In this document: positions 1-13,000 of the stretch, piece by piece
Layout: every line of letters begins with the position of its first letter
How positions within the stretch are numbered: position 1 is the stretch's first letter
NCBI GenBank assembly: GCA_013433145.1
Contig: CM024182.1
Location: forward strand, 6,338,974-6,402,973
Source of the DNA: Ascaris suum
Lineage: Eukaryota; Nematoda; Chromadorea; Rhabditida; Ascarididae
DNA length: 64,000 bases
Direction of reading: 5' to 3'
The notes under the pieces: generated by a model
What the model was told of the DNA's origin: nothing
The model's input: only the letters and a program-made list of their open reading frames with translations
Database searches by the model: none
Program-made: the position numbers and the translations under genes

Positions 1-52
1 ATGTATGCAGATAATTACAATACATCATAGGTATCCGATTATAGAACCGTCC

Positions 53-186
53 TCAAGAAAAAATCTTTTCCATATGGACGCCTTTTCTAGCTTGAGTATC
101 TTGACCGAAGAAGCCCCCAGAGCCTATATTCAAGCAATTCGAGAGGTACGGTGGCGGAAATGATTCAATTTCATTCATTTGAGAAT
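53..186 (-). CDS. Tentative terminal exon of an unidentified minus-strand gene
   Basis: After AATTAATTCAG the minus strand is open for 43 codons and ends in TGA (53-55). Residues include SQMNEIESFPPPYLSNCLNI and, at the end, ARKGVHMEKIFS. The other two minus frames are closed. It joins the 404-655 stretch in phase through an ATAG/GTGATA donor. The + strand over the same bases is also open, so the strand is not certain. No family is recognised. Confidence 0.25.
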
Positions 187-403
187 CTGAATTAATTCAT
201 TTAATATAGGATGACTTCCTTCATAAAATTATAGGATAGTGTAGAAGACTCTTATTTTTGCAGGCACTTGTATTATTATAAGGATATAAAACAAATTTTT
301 TTCAATTTCTTCGATATCCTTCCTTTTTTTTTTGAAATGTCAATGACTTACAAAAACAACAACATTCAATAGCATAGAAAGTTAAACGTTGGATATATAT
401 CAC

Positions 404-655
404 CTATTGCTGTCCTCCTTTGAATTCCTTCTTCTTTTTCCTCCTTTCCATCCTTCTGGTTGAAACCATTAGTCAAAATAGCCTGAAGGTTTTTCCGACG
501 CCGTAAAAAATGATTTTTTTTTTTTATTTTGTCGCATTTCAGTAAGAGACAATCAAAAATAATACAACCAAATATCACTAAAAATAATATCATTAGAAGA
601 ATTTCCTTTGATAAATTTCGCTCATTTTCGAGTTTATTCATAAACAAAATCCCAC
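404..655 (-). CDS. Tentative exon with a membrane segment and basic tail
   Basis: An 83-codon minus frame contains EILLMILFLVIFGCIIFDCL, a membrane-like segment, followed by KCDKIKKKN and RRRKN as in a stop-transfer sequence. The donor GTGATA gives an in-phase join to 53-186. The acceptor (GATGAG) is poor. The AT-rich composition could produce such a peptide by chance. Confidence 0.25.
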
Positions 656-1499
656 CTCATCGTTAATTTTTTAAGTTTATTTCAAGTTTATTTACTACAA
701 AAATAAAATGTAAAATACTTCTTTTACTCTCTACTGTTAATGAGATCTCTAATCGTTCATTTCATTTATTTCAATAATTCTAAAAAAAATAGTAATAAGG
801 TTACTATACCCGCGAAAAATGTTATTTCAACGGTCATTCGCTTATAAGCAATGCAACTATTGCGTTCATTGTGAGTATATTGCGCAAGCAGACGTATACG
901 AGTAAACGTCGACCGTACACCACATTGTCTAGTGCATCGTTTACTCTATGTGTCGATTACAGTGGAAAGTTTATGAAAACTTATGATCTATGTGCCGAAA
1001 TTAGAATATTATCAAAAAACAACTTAAGCGCTCGTTTATTGTACTGTTACAATTTCGATCAACGAGTAATCTCTTACAGTTTCACTTAAAAAGCAACTGT
1101 TACACTCTCATCTAACAAGTAAGACCTTGTTAAGAGTTCTAGATAGGCTGGCAAAAGAACGGGAATATTCCGAGCTAATTTTTGAGTTGAATTTATTAAT
1201 CCATATGTAATTCGAACTTGATTGTCTTCAACGATCTAGGCGGACAAGACTTTGTTACGGTAACGTCAATCTCTTAACTAATATCCAACAAAAAAAAAAT
1301 TAAATAGGCGTTTCCATATTCAGGAAAGAGAAAAGCACTGGCATTTAGAGCAAGATTCGAAACATACTCAATAACCTTTGCATCCGCCTTCAGACATCCA
1401 TGACTTACAATCTCAGCATATTCATATTGCTTCACTTACATCCAGAATATTATCATTGACAAGTGAAGTTGATCCTGGAACGAATCATCGATCACTCAC

Positions 1500-1582
1500 T
1501 AATTATTGTTTAATATTCCTGTTTCAATGGGGTGGTCAGTCGGAAAAAAATTTTCGATTCCAAACAGTTCTGAGTAGAAAAT
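1500..1582 (-). CDS. Tentative internal exon, minus strand
   Basis: Bounded by CGTTTCCAG and a GTGAGT donor, with one frame open for 27 codons (FYSELFGIENFFPTDHPIET in the middle). A further short stretch at 1279-1337 would link it in phase to 404-655. No family recognised. Confidence 0.22.
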
Positions 1583-1677
1583 CTGGAAACGAGCGAAAGC
1601 TATAATATAATGTTAAACGCTAGCAATACTTAGCACCAGCTACCTCTTCAGCTGCAGCTTGACTTTGAACTTGCCCT

Positions 1678-1863
1678 ATGAACCTTGAGATTGCTCAATC
1701 AAAAGTGGCAAGTTTATGCTGGCGAAGTGCTGACAAGTTGCGCAATGATCGTAGTGCAACCACAGAGGAAACGTTTCATGACCTCAGATTCGCTAAGACC
1801 CGGTGGCGGGATATAACAGACAATATCCCCCGTCGTGCTTTAGTGATACCTCACTTGGTATAG
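1678..1863. other. GC-richer stretch open on both strands, unidentified
   Basis: The + strand is open for 61 codons from the ATG at 1678. The minus strand over 1731-1850 is open with residues such as VCYIPPPGLSESEVMKRFLC. Neither has convincing splice signals. It could be a coding remnant or part of a dispersed repeat. Confidence 0.2.
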
Positions 1864-2150
1864 ACCAATCGAGAGATAATTATGCAGAAAGAAATGTGAG
1901 AAAATAATAACAGTGATGACTGGAGGAAATCATGCAAATAGTTTGTGAGTGTACATGAAGGACTGTGGTCCCAAACTTGTTCGCGAATTTTATAGCTTTC
2001 ATTTTTTCGCTAGCAAAATAGTCGACAAAAATGAAACGAAGTTATTTTTTCCATTTATGCTTCCTCAGATGATAAACTCTCTTAGGCTCAAACAACGGAC
2101 ACATTGGAAGCGATAACGCTTTAGATGTAGAGTAGTTGCCCAGTCATAAT

Positions 2151-2201
2151 AAGATACGATATAGCAGATGGTATGCTGTACCATCCGCTATACCGTATCT
2201 T
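2151..2201 (-). repeat. 23-bp inverted repeat, best paired as a minus-strand RNA
   Basis: Arms 2151-2173 and 2179-2201 pair around a 5-base loop. Two positions differ. In a + strand RNA they are A-C mismatches; in a minus-strand RNA they are G-U pairs, so the minus-strand stem is uninterrupted. Confidence 0.6.
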
Positions 2202-2369
2202 CTGTTCAAACACCAGTGTACCGTACCTTTGTCCGTAAGATAAGTGGTTTTTCGTAAATTCTCAAAATTGAAGTACATTGAAGATAGGGACGATATTTTT
2301 AATTAAAAAAGCAACCTTTCCTAATGTTGGAGCATTAAAAAAAAATCTCTAGAGAGGTTCTTCATCCCA

Positions 2370-2459
2370 AAGCAGATCAGTTCGAACGATTTTCCCACGT
2401 GGAACACTAACTATCGCTTTGAGGAACCGTTCGGTTCGTCTTGAATGAGTGATCTGCTT
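2370..2459. repeat. Imperfect inverted repeat around a short open stretch
   Basis: AAGCAGATCA at 2370-2379 is mirrored by TGATCTGCTT at 2450-2459. Further partial pairing is seen inward (GTTCGAACG with CGTTCGGTTCG). The minus strand between them is open for about 38 codons. It may be a remnant of a small mobile element. Confidence 0.35.
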
Positions 2460-2924
2460 CCATTTCTATAGTTTTAAATAAAACAACCAAAGATCAAATT
2501 CGATTTAAAAAAGAAATGATGATGATCATTGATCAACAAATTCAATATTAGAGGAATACTACAAGTAAAACAAGATGATTTCTTGTTAATAATTGTAATG
2601 ATATACGTTACAATTTTCATTATTAATGAAAAGAGATAAAACTATGAAAAAACAATTGCGAATTTTTTTGAGAAATTTTTTTATCTATTAGAATTGAAAT
2701 CTTGCCAAAAAATTTCCATTTTTCAAACGTATAATAGTCGTTTTTTTTTATAATGACATTGGTTATCTAGTATCGATCTAAGTAAATCGGCAATCTCAGA
2801 TCGGCTGCTTCTATGCAACAACATTTGCCGTATATTGCTTAGTTGATTATACAAAGAGTCGGCTAGTTCGGGTCATTCATAGTAAATATAAAAGGCGAAT
2901 ACATCCAACATGCAAATATAATGT

Positions 2925-3090
2925 TTATTTGCGAACGCAGTGGTCAAACTAGACGTTGCAAAAACGGACGAAAACGCTCTCGGCGAAAACTTCAAAGATC
3001 ATTGCCGCCGATGTCCTCTTGCCTCCGATATCAACCTTTATTCTTTACGCATTTCTTTTGATGCACTCACTATACACATCAACTTGGATG
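2925..3090. other. GC-richer stretch with two open + frames, unidentified
   Basis: Two overlapping + strand frames are each open for more than 45 codons. One starts with the ATG in ATAATGTTTATTTGC and is Arg/Lys-rich; the other reads KLDVAKTDENALGENFKD. No start, splice or family evidence decides between them. Confidence 0.15.
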
Positions 3091-3494
3091 AGTGTTGATT
3101 TTATTTGCACTAACAAAAGCTAACCAGATCCGAATAGCGGACAATGAAACTGTTGCCAATAAGATACCGTAATATATACATTCAATTTTGAAGCTCATGA
3201 AAGAGTCGACTCCTTGAAAGGAAATGATGGATCTTAGAAATCATTAACTAAAATGTAAAAGAGTAATAGTAATTAGGGATAGAATGGCTAATAGTCTTTT
3301 ATAAATCTATCAAGTACGGCATCTACTAATATTATTTTGATTAATAACAACGCATATTACCGAATAAATGAACTCTATGGGATTATTACTTTTTCTATTA
3401 TATTCAGTGAATGCAATTTTAAAGAAATTACTGCGGTATGAAAATAAACGGTAATGCGTAACAAATGGATGGCACGATACGCGCTTCCCATGAA

Positions 3495-3670
3495 TGCTAC
3501 CTATTGAGCTAGATTGTACCCGCTGAGCTATTTGGTACTTGCCAAGCTAGTTGGTGCTCACTGAACTAGCTGCTACACCCTGAGGTGGTCACTAAGCCAG
3601 GCAGTGGTCACTGAATTAGTCGATACTCGATGCATCAACCTATGGCCGCATCAATACTCAATAAGCTATG
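3495..3670. repeat. Degenerate ~20-bp minisatellite
   Basis: Repeated variants of a unit like GTACTTGCCAAGCTAGTTG and GTGCTCACTGAACTAGCTG run through the interval with heavy divergence. The shared core is CTGAGCTAGTTGG. No coding frame is evident. Confidence 0.6.
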
Positions 3671-5636
3671 AAATTACCCCTCATATACTTCTTCATAAAT
3701 AATTTACTTGATACATAAACGTTACTGGTAACTCGTTGCTGCCACCCTTAAGGGGTTGTAAAAAACAGCTGATCTGCAAATCTTTAAGTATAGTCGATTG
3801 TTCATGCAAATGCATTACTTAAATTACGAATCAATGGAATACAGATCATAGTATGTCTTCTAAATTCTATTAGAGCAGCAACTGTTGGTCTAATAGCTCT
3901 GAAACTATATGACAGACACACAGACAGACAAAGGCATATACAGACACATATATGTCGCCTTAAAATGCACCTGCAAAAACTCACTAAAAAATACAATTGA
4001 ACACAGAATTTGGAAAGCTAACGGATTGGTAATTTGCACTATACTTTAATATGAGCCTGATTAAATTTTTCTTAATTGATAATGGAAGTTTCATTTCAAT
4101 GAATTCAAGCGAGAAATATTAGCGGTAGTGACATAAATGATAAATCACATATTCTAAGAGGTATACTTATTTCTTGAAAGTTACTCAAAATTGATATAAG
4201 CAGTTCAAATGTTTTAAGAAATTCCATCAATATTCCATATTCTATTCAGTGACCCAGCAGTCCCCTACGAATGTCATCTGTTACGCTAGGAAATCGTTCA
4301 CTGGTCACTTCTGACCACAACAAGTATATACGAAAGTGCGATCAAAAGTATTTACAAATAAGTCCGACGAGCATTTCTTTTAAAAAAAATGTTGCCATGA
4401 GGACGTTTAGTTGAGGAGGGCGTGGAAAAGCATTGGTCATCGTGAGACATTCGCCTCGAGTGTCAGCATCTGGAGACCGCCCGCTGACCAGAGCGATGTG
4501 GACGCCGTCTATGTACAATCAATCAACTATCACTTTCAAATTGTTGCACACGACAAGTGTTCACCTCGAGGTGCGCTTAGATGAATGACCGTTTACGAAC
4601 GACTAAAAACCAGAAGCCGTCTAGTGAAATCAAAACCAGCTTCTGAAGGTCATTCGATTCCACAACTATAAACGAAATGCCGAAATGCAAATAAAACAAA
4701 TGAGTGAATGAAAAAAAAAAACTCGTGAATGCAATAATCGACGCTCCATATTGTACAGTTAATGTTCCAAAAGCTATGATAAAGAAATTTATGAAATGAA
4801 TGCGGAAAAAATTACCTGATTAAATGAAATTAATAAACTAAAATTAAAATTAAAGAATTTCTTGATCATTTTTTGAAAAGTATTTAAACAAAGAAGTAAA
4901 TAAATAAGTGAGAAACGTTCTTAATGCTAACAATTCCATTCAGTTCCAATATTTGGTAGATTTTTCTACCAAAATATAGGTGAAATTAATCGATGGCTAT
5001 TATGCCTAGGAAGGATTTATCTTTAATGAAGCATTTTAAATCAATGAAAAATTTTTTCTACTAATCAAAAATATTTATAGATTTTCGATAAAACATTATA
5101 TTACAATATATTACAATACAATTAAATCACAAAAGATGAGGATGAATAAACTGTAGAAAAGAGATGCTCATAGCATAAATCGTCTTCAGAAAAATTCCAG
5201 GTTTAAATGTGATCAACTTTAAAGTATTTCAAACGTTCAGAGAAAATTTTGTAAGTTTCCGCAATGGTGGTGATTGGCCAAATGAACAGTTGAAAAAAAT
5301 GGTAAAAGACCATTAAAAATGCAAACATTTTAAGGCAATCAGCATAACGCAACATAAAATTCGAAGATCTCACAGCTTTAAAAAAAAAATGGAATTTCAC
5401 AACAATGCAGCAACTGTTTGTTACTACTTTGTTATCATTTTTTACTGTTTATATGTTTTCTAATTCGCTCCGAAAACCTGAGACATATTTGCATATTTCC
5501 TGTTGTCCATAGCATTCCAAATCATTCAATCGTTTGTAATGATTGCACTGTACGATCGGCAATAAGTGAGCTCGGACCAAGTTGCTTGCCTCTGTCCTAC
5601 ACAGCCGCTCCGCTAAGCACCCTCGTTAGGAGGTGT

Positions 5637-5651
5637 GGGGGGGGGGGGGGG
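5637..5651 (+). repeat. Poly-G tract, 15 G
   Basis: Fifteen consecutive G on the + strand. Other + strand G tracts of at least 10 are at 6151-6162 (directly after ten T), 6511-6520 and 10003-10018. Confidence 0.95.
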
Positions 5652-7861
5652 AACATTTGTAGTGCAAAACCCTTCTCCCTCTTAAGCGGAACGACAGCGA
5701 ATAGACTCATGAGCATCTGAGGGGCCGGAAATGAGCCAAAGTCCTAACCTTCACGACACCTTAACAATTCATCTAAGTGGCAGTGAAAGCGACATGAAAA
5801 GATATTTATTCCTTTTTTGAATAAATTAAATAAAATAAATTAAATAAAGCAAACATTTCAGAGAGAAATCCGGAATTTTAACCAGAATTTTGAGGATTTT
5901 GAACTTACAATAAACCCACAAAATAAATTATCACTTGCGTGAAAATCTTCTAATTTTGATTCATTAAGTAGAGATTTTTTTACTACACAAATATTCTTGT
6001 GGAAATTCTTTTTAATAAGCTTTTATAATTCTTTTCAACATCAAAAAAAACTACAAAAAAATTAGACAAAGCTAATAATATCGAAAATGTGATAAAGCTG
6101 AAAGATAAACAAATAGCTAGAGTTCGACTATCGAATTCTGTTTTTTTTTTGGGGGGGGGGGGTTAAAAACAATGCTTAAAAATTATGCCACATGCATCTA
6201 TAGTACTCGACTTAATTGTTGCAAATTCAAACTCTATTAGGTTAAATGGAATGTTTGGAAATAATATTTCACTGAAAAATATCACTCACATTTTCGTGAT
6301 TCTAATATTATTTATTATCTATTAATTTCAATTATTGTTTCTTCTTTTTTTTTTTCTTCATATATTCATTTCATTCAAATGGTTATGAATGTGAAAATAT
6401 TTTAAGATCCATTCAACTATCGTATTTTTCTTCTAGAGGCTCTGAGATTCATAGTGTTCAAATGTTTTCGAAACCGACACATCCACCTGAGGCATTTAGT
6501 AAGTCGGATTGGGGGGGGGGCTTATAAATGAGGGATTATGGTTGCGGTTTGTCCCAGCAATGTCAACTATATATTTTTGTAGTACTTTTTTTTAAAATAA
6601 AATTTTATCAAGCTGAATTCACAGCATAAAAATTTGCATAAATTTGTTTCTCTCTTTCGTCGTTTGCTCAGATAGATCCATGCAAACGAGCGGAGACAAG
6701 TTGCAGACGACATTTGCTGAGGTCAGCTGATTACGCGACAATTGCGCCACTTTCTCCTCTCTCTTTCTCTTTTATCTGCAGACAACACATTTCTTGAAAA
6801 CGACATCTCGTTAATCGGAAGCCGTTCCACTTCCAACCCCTCATTGACGCCGTTGTGATCATTTCAATTGACTCATCGACTATTTGAATACGTATAGCGG
6901 AAATGATGCTTCAGTAAACAAATATGGTTTATTTGCTAGGGGGTGGCAAGCGCAAACCATTCCCCCCATCTATGTTGTCCCCAAGGGTACATATCGCAGT
7001 TGGCATTTCGCCAGCTGGTGCTGTTATCCATCGAGGTTGTTGATCGTGTTACGCGTTATTAAGGCATAGGAAAAACAATCTGTGGTTATATGCGTCTAGG
7101 TTAATACGGCAAACGGTGGGCGCGGGTCGAACACGAAAACAACCCGTCTAGACGGGCGAACGCGACAACATGCTAAGGACACTACGATGGCCTGACACGT
7201 TCCCTCCGGGAAGCCGAGAATATGAGTTCTTTGAGTTTACGTCTACGGCCCTCTCAGAACCATGTGACAAGAGAATAGGTCTAATATATTTTAATACCTA
7301 CTTATCAAGTGACAGGTTATATCCGAGCGTTCTAATAAACCTGTGTTTTCATACCTCAGCCTATTTAAATTTAACAGCAGGTCCATAGAATGGAAACTAG
7401 AAAAGTTTATTAGCAGATAAGATGTGTGTTTTCTGCAACAACAACTCGTTTCAAGGTTCATTGAGTAACGTAGACGGTATCATTATAGTGTCCACTATAC
7501 TCGTATTTTTGTGAATCTAACTTTCACGGTTTAAACTATCAATCAGATACGTGAACAGACAGACAGACACATACACACAGACAGGTATAGATAGGTATGG
7601 TGTGAGCATAATGCGCAATTCACGAGGAACTTTGCAAATACGCCTAAAAAGATCGCCTAGTGAACGATGAGTTTTCGCAATCGATCAAAGAACTTGTTTA
7701 ATAGGCAGGAAGGAGCGTCTATTGTCTGAATAAAATATAGTGAGACAATAAATTTGACCTCGACATTTCCAGTGAATATGCAGCATAAACGGAATATGTG
7801 TAAACAATAACTGTGCTTCATTTATAGATGCATAAATAGGCTTAGTATGCTTTAATGCAAC

Positions 7862-7915
7862 GAGTGACCACTAAATGCGATTGAATGTAAATTCAATCGC
7901 ATTTAGTGGTCACTC
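7862..7915. repeat. Perfect 25-bp inverted repeat (hairpin)
   Basis: Arms 7862-7886 and 7891-7915 are perfect reverse complements around a 4-base loop (GTAA). Pairing resumes beyond a 4-base bulge on the left arm (GCTTTAATG against CATTAAAGC). No open frame is present. Confidence 0.8.
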
Positions 7916-8891
7916 ATTAAAGCTTTCTTTGAGAACTTAAAATTATAAATATTCCTCGCCGTACCTTCCTTAAATAAATCGTATTCTCATCTAGGACCAT
8001 CATTCCCTCCTTGCTCTCTCCATTTCTTCCTTAACCCCTTCCCTATCCTCAGTAAATGGTGCACTCAAATTACCAATGACATATCGAAAAGGATTTAACA
8101 GTTGACCTATATTTTATTTTAGATACTTATTGGTTTCTGCAACAAATGTCATCATCAACAATATAGTCATGCAAAGCAATAAAAAAAACAAAGCACAGCG
8201 ACGATGAGAAATAAGGGATTTTAATTATTATTGGTCCAATTGTTTTCGTTATTACAGCAATTGTTTTTTTTTTTGAATCCTGAACTAACCGACGCATCGA
8301 AATAGTTGGTTAGTCGAGCCATAATGTGACGGTTAATCTAAACAATATGTTTAGTGGTTTAATTTTGCTGAAAAAGGGCTCAACTTTTCTGGTTCATTAC
8401 GAGGAAGGTTCCACAAATGTTTTACTAAAACTGGGAAAGCGCCACGCCATTTCCCCTTCCTCTCACCCCCCTCCCCCACCTCCCCGACCATATAAAAAGA
8501 CCCGTACTAATTACTCGTCAAAAATCAGCTCGTCAACAATCCGAAAGAAGTTTAAAAGAATCTTGTTAATTCGCACGATACCTTTGTGTAGTTCTTTGTC
8601 CCTTTTCAACATTGATAACAAATGGTACTATCAACCTGAAATTAGCCTGAAATTAATAGTTTTTACAAGGATGAAAATTAAGAAAAACCTCTCTAACTTC
8701 TTCTAATAAATTTTCCATTTCTCAAAAATAAGATCAAAAATTTTCAATGATTGCAAATATTCATAGATCGTAAAGAAGGTTCACAAAGTTGATATAATAA
8801 TTTAAATATAATATTATACGAACTGTTTCTCGACGTGATATTTAAATAATTCTATATTAAAAAACATCGCAGAACCCTTTTTAATGCCCGA

Positions 8892-8929
8892 TCAATAACA
8901 TATGCAAATTTCAATAACATATGCAAATT
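8892..8929. repeat. 19-bp direct repeat containing TATGCAAAT
   Basis: TCAATAACATATGCAAATT occurs twice without a gap (8892-8910, 8911-8929). Confidence 0.9.
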
Positions 8930-9237
8930 TTATAAGCGTTATTGTCTATTGTAGAATAATAATAATAAAAGCTCATAGCATAGGATCATATTTTTCGGAT
9001 TTATATTATTTATTTTCTTCATCATTGAAAAACTTTAAAATTCGCATTCATTTGAATTTTATCATCAAAACAACCAATTTTTTTTTTCATTTGAAGAAAA
9101 ACATAATTTACTATTTTGAAGCGGAAAATGTCGAACAGATTTTCTGAAATTTATGCGCTTTTTTTTTCAATAAGATGACTGAGCGTAATCAACTACGAAT
9201 GCAAACCTCACTTCAAGTTTTTCGATTATATCCTTAC

Positions 9238-9303
9238 GTTCCACTCCCCCCTAGACGCCAACCGACCGTCCAACAACAACACCTGACCGTCGGTGGCGAA
9301 TAC
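9238..9303 (-). CDS. Tentative 22-codon exon, minus strand
   Basis: Flanked by a run of T ending TTACAG and by a GTAAGG donor. The phase-0 frame reads VFATDGQVLLLDGRLASRG and is GC-richer than its surroundings. Adjacent stretches at 9622-9690 (acceptor CTTTTCAG) and 8582-8646 (acceptor AATTTCAG, donor GTATCG) are open in compatible phases. Function unknown. Confidence 0.33.
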
Positions 9304-10002
9304 CTGTAAAAAAAAATTGAAATGAATTCTCGCAAATTCATTAAAAATGATTGCATTACATCATATTCGAGAAGAAACAAAACAACAACATATTAAGCGC
9401 AATGCAAAACTTATCAGGTACGTATCTTTGATAAAATTAGATGATCATAGTTCTGATAATCCTAAACAGAAAAAATTTCTTCCCCTTTTCAAAGAAAGTC
9501 CTCATCTTTCGTGATCTGTACAGTCGAAGTGGCCCATGATATTGGATATCCAATATCACATTGTCATTCAAATATTTTTTGCCCTAATGAGTTTATTTTC
9601 TTCCTTTAATAGTGCAATCACAAGATTAAAATGGCAAAAGTTAGCTCCATTTTTGTCCCTGTAGACCGGGAAATTGCGAAAGGATCTTTCCTGAAAAGCA
9701 TGGATCCACTTTTTTTTTGCAAACACATTTCGTATATGGGATATTTACAGTTTTCTTCTACACCCTACTCGTTCTCTTATTTATTTTAATTCATCGCATT
9801 CGCAAAACAACATACAAAATTATACATACCTCTAAATATACTCATATATTTTTACACTATAAATAATTTATTTCTGCTTTAATATAAAGAAAAATACATG
9901 AGAACATTAAGGATTCGATGCTCTTCGAAGTTTAGGCATTAATTATTGAAAAAGATTGGCATTGCGAGAATGGGGGAAGAACTGGAGGGAGCATGGGATG
10001 GT

Positions 10003-10018
10003 GGGGGGGGGGGGGGGG
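10003..10018 (+). repeat. Poly-G tract, 16 G
   Basis: Sixteen consecutive G in a purine-rich stretch (AGGGAGCATGGGATGGTG before it). It is a potential G-quadruplex former on the + strand. Confidence 0.95.
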
Positions 10019-13000
10019 TAGGGAGAGGCGAGGAGATAGGATTGATAAGGCGAGAGGTATGTTGTCTTTTCCATGTATCGTCAGCTATCAGCAAGGAGAA
10101 TGATGGATTCCCTTTGTAATGTTTCCGCCCATGTTTCCCCCCCATTCCATTTCTACAGCCGCCTCATCGCCCTTTTATTTATCTAGATTCGGCAAAACGT
10201 CCTGAGAGACTTACTACGAAATACCTTTCACACTTCTTAATCTTTATAATTACGCGCATGTTTATGGCAATCATTAAATTGATACATAGATTGAGGAAGG
10301 AACTAACGCGAAGGCCAAGCAAAAAAAAAGACCTAGAGGAACTAGCAGGTAAGCTTTTGACTTATTTAACATAAGATGGAGAGGTGAGCGGAGGAGAAGG
10401 TGGAAAGAAGAAAGCCTGTTCTCAACTAGGCTCTGAAGGGTTTGAGCCACCGGAAAAGTCGCCTTTTAATTGTAGAAATATATTTCAAATAGCCTAAATT
10501 TACTCATCGCTATAACAACAACTTTAAAAAAAAGTATTGCATTGTAAATACAAGAAAAATATCAGTGTGAAATAAGAGTGCAATAGAAGAAAAAATATTG
10601 AAATATTATAGGTCTAGATGAGAACGTTTAAAATCATAGTTAGATAATATGCATTAAGTTTAGATAAATGATAAGCGAGTATAGTAATTGAGCCAACTTA
10701 ATTATAGAGAGTAAATTTTACAATTTGATTACATCAAAAAACTATTTTATTTTTTTAAAAAAAGGCTAAATCCACGAAAATATTCCTGAACATCTAATCA
10801 ATAAATGCGATGAATTTCAAGAAGTGTGAAACTTAAGGTTATGTCCAGTGAGTGGTCAGCAATATTTGAGAGAATGGACAAGAAGTGGACCTCATGGATG
10901 CACTACATTGTTGGCTCATTCGAATACGTAAAGATATTATGCAAATAGCAGGGCAACACAGCAGCAGCACATGCCTTCGAAGAGCATCACGAGCAATTCC
11001 CGTCTATGAGGTCATCAATATTCTTTACCCTTTAATGAAAGGACTCATGCTTCGAGAGCAGCCTTATTAATACGATGCAGCACGTCTCAACCACTGTTAT
11101 CCTTTCAAAAACCTAAATTGATGCATACTCGTTTTCAGAGTTACTGTAAAAGCTTGAATATAAGCCCAGTAGGGGCTTCTAAACTCTTTCGTGGGCAACA
11201 GTATAACATAGATTGAAGCATAAAAGCACAAAGCACGAAATACATATAAATAATTAATAAAAAAAAGCATATTGTATGAAAAGGAGAAAAAAAAAAGCGA
11301 CGCATTATGTAAATGAAGGAGCAGATGCCTTCACATAGATTGGCTAATAGTTTATATGAATGATGCAATATGCTTATATGTGCGAAATATAAATATAAAC
11401 GATTTGATATTCAAATTTTCAATCAATTTCTATCGTTGAATTGATATTACATTGTTAATAATATGCATATTTCATTTCTACTTAATAATGATTGATTACT
11501 TAATTAAAATTAGTTAATTATACTCTATATGGCAAGAAGTTGAAAAAAAAATTACTTCATTAAAAAGCTCAACTTCATTCATAGTCAATTTTCAATCATT
11601 GTGATATTTTACAAAAGAAAAAAAAAATGCTTTTATCTCTATTATCTAATACCTACAAAATACTTTAATAATACTTTGAAATATAAGCGGAAATACTCTC
11701 ACCCTTTATAATTATAAACTCAATTTTATTTTTCTCGAAATGAAATTATATTTTTTTAAAAAATTCGAGAATAAACTGAAAATTTCGCTGAATATTTTTT
11801 TGCATTTCGTTCGATTAATTTGTTGCAATTCAAAGGTGATGCTATCTTCAGCAATTTGCATATTACAAATGCATAATAGAAAATAAAACTTTTTTACTTT
11901 TACCTGTACTAAGCGAAATTCTGGCTTAAAAACTCATCATTATAGTATTTGTTGGGGCCCCTAATAGTTGTTATCACATGATAGGAGTAAATTTTTTTTC
12001 GCAATAACCCTATGCTTATATATGATAGAAATACAGAAGCACGCAAACAAACAGATAAACATACATACATGCATACAAACATATACAAAAACATTATGCA
12101 ATAGCAAGCACTCATTGAAGAATACAGAAAATGATACTTTTGTGCAGCGTTCAAGCTTTGCGGACTAACTCTCGTTTTAGGACGCTTTCACGATAGAAAC
12201 TAAATCACGAGCGACAACAAGAATAAAATTTATCGCTCAACGAAACCGATTTGAAACGAATAATTAATGTGTATGGGGAAAGGCCGAAACAGAACGGGAA
12301 GATGAGGGGAGTGGACGGGAAGAGCGGCATTTTGAACGGACGGTAGCGATGATGGTGAATGGGCGTGGTGTGGACTAAAGGCGCTAGGATGACCATCACG
12401 CAGCATCGATCACAAAATTGCTGATTGCACGCAGTGAACAGCTGTGCGATTTTCGCTTCCGGTTGAAAGCGTTTTTCGTTAAAGTATACGTTTTCACACG
12501 TATTCGGCTTTCTTTTTTTTTGCATATTCACAAGATGGTACTAGTTATATAAAACGTTGCAAATTGCTCAAACATTTTTTATGGAGGAACCATCTATAAT
12601 ACAAGAAAACTCTTTCAACTCGACTTCTCATTTGGCATACGATGCAAAGAAATTTGCATAATCCTTAGTAAAAGGGATGCCACAATATGCATTTTATGGA
12701 AAATTGTCAAATAAACAAATCATCAGCACTAGTGTTGAAAGGCAATGGATAAAACGTCTAATATTGTGTATAGCAACGAAATCGATCGGTTTTACAAGCC
12801 ATTATTGAAGAGATTTTGGGAGCTTAAAAAACTTAGCTTCGCTAGTAAGGTTGCATTATTTATGCGCTACGAGTCTTCAGATTGGCGCCGAATCTTGCCA
12901 ATGAGGTTTTAGAGCACAAAGAAGCCGAAAATAATGCATTTAAGGGGTAGAAAATTTTCAAACCTGACCCCACTCTATTTCGGTGCTCTCCTCCCTCCAC

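Larger units (their letters stand above)
3900..8500. other. Noncoding region, no gene seen
   Basis: AT-rich sequence with simple CAGACAGACA-type repeats (3911-3950 and 7553-7590), three poly-G tracts and a GC-richer patch at 6880-7390 that includes the 14-bp palindrome CCCGTCTAGACGGG (7143-7156). The open frames here are short and lack support. Confidence 0.5.

Noticed and set aside
1..145. Fully open + strand frame ending at a GTACGG donor-like site
   Set aside because: The minus strand over the same bases has a better acceptor and an in-frame stop with a phase-matched neighbour; no following + exon was found.
4590..4645. Minus-strand KLVLISLDGFW, resembling the start of ectonucleotide pyrophosphatases
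   Set aside because: The match is only about ten residues, ends in a stop after 21 codons, and no other part of that family is present nearby.
9238..9303. Resemblance of the peptide to calcium-channel alpha-2-delta / Cache-domain segments
   Set aside because: Only a few positions agree and no von Willebrand metal site or other family landmark was found in the surrounding candidates.
12205..12531. 108-codon minus-strand frame in a GC-richer patch
   Set aside because: Low-complexity, Pro/His/Phe-rich translation with no splice borders or family; may be promoter-like sequence but nothing decides it.
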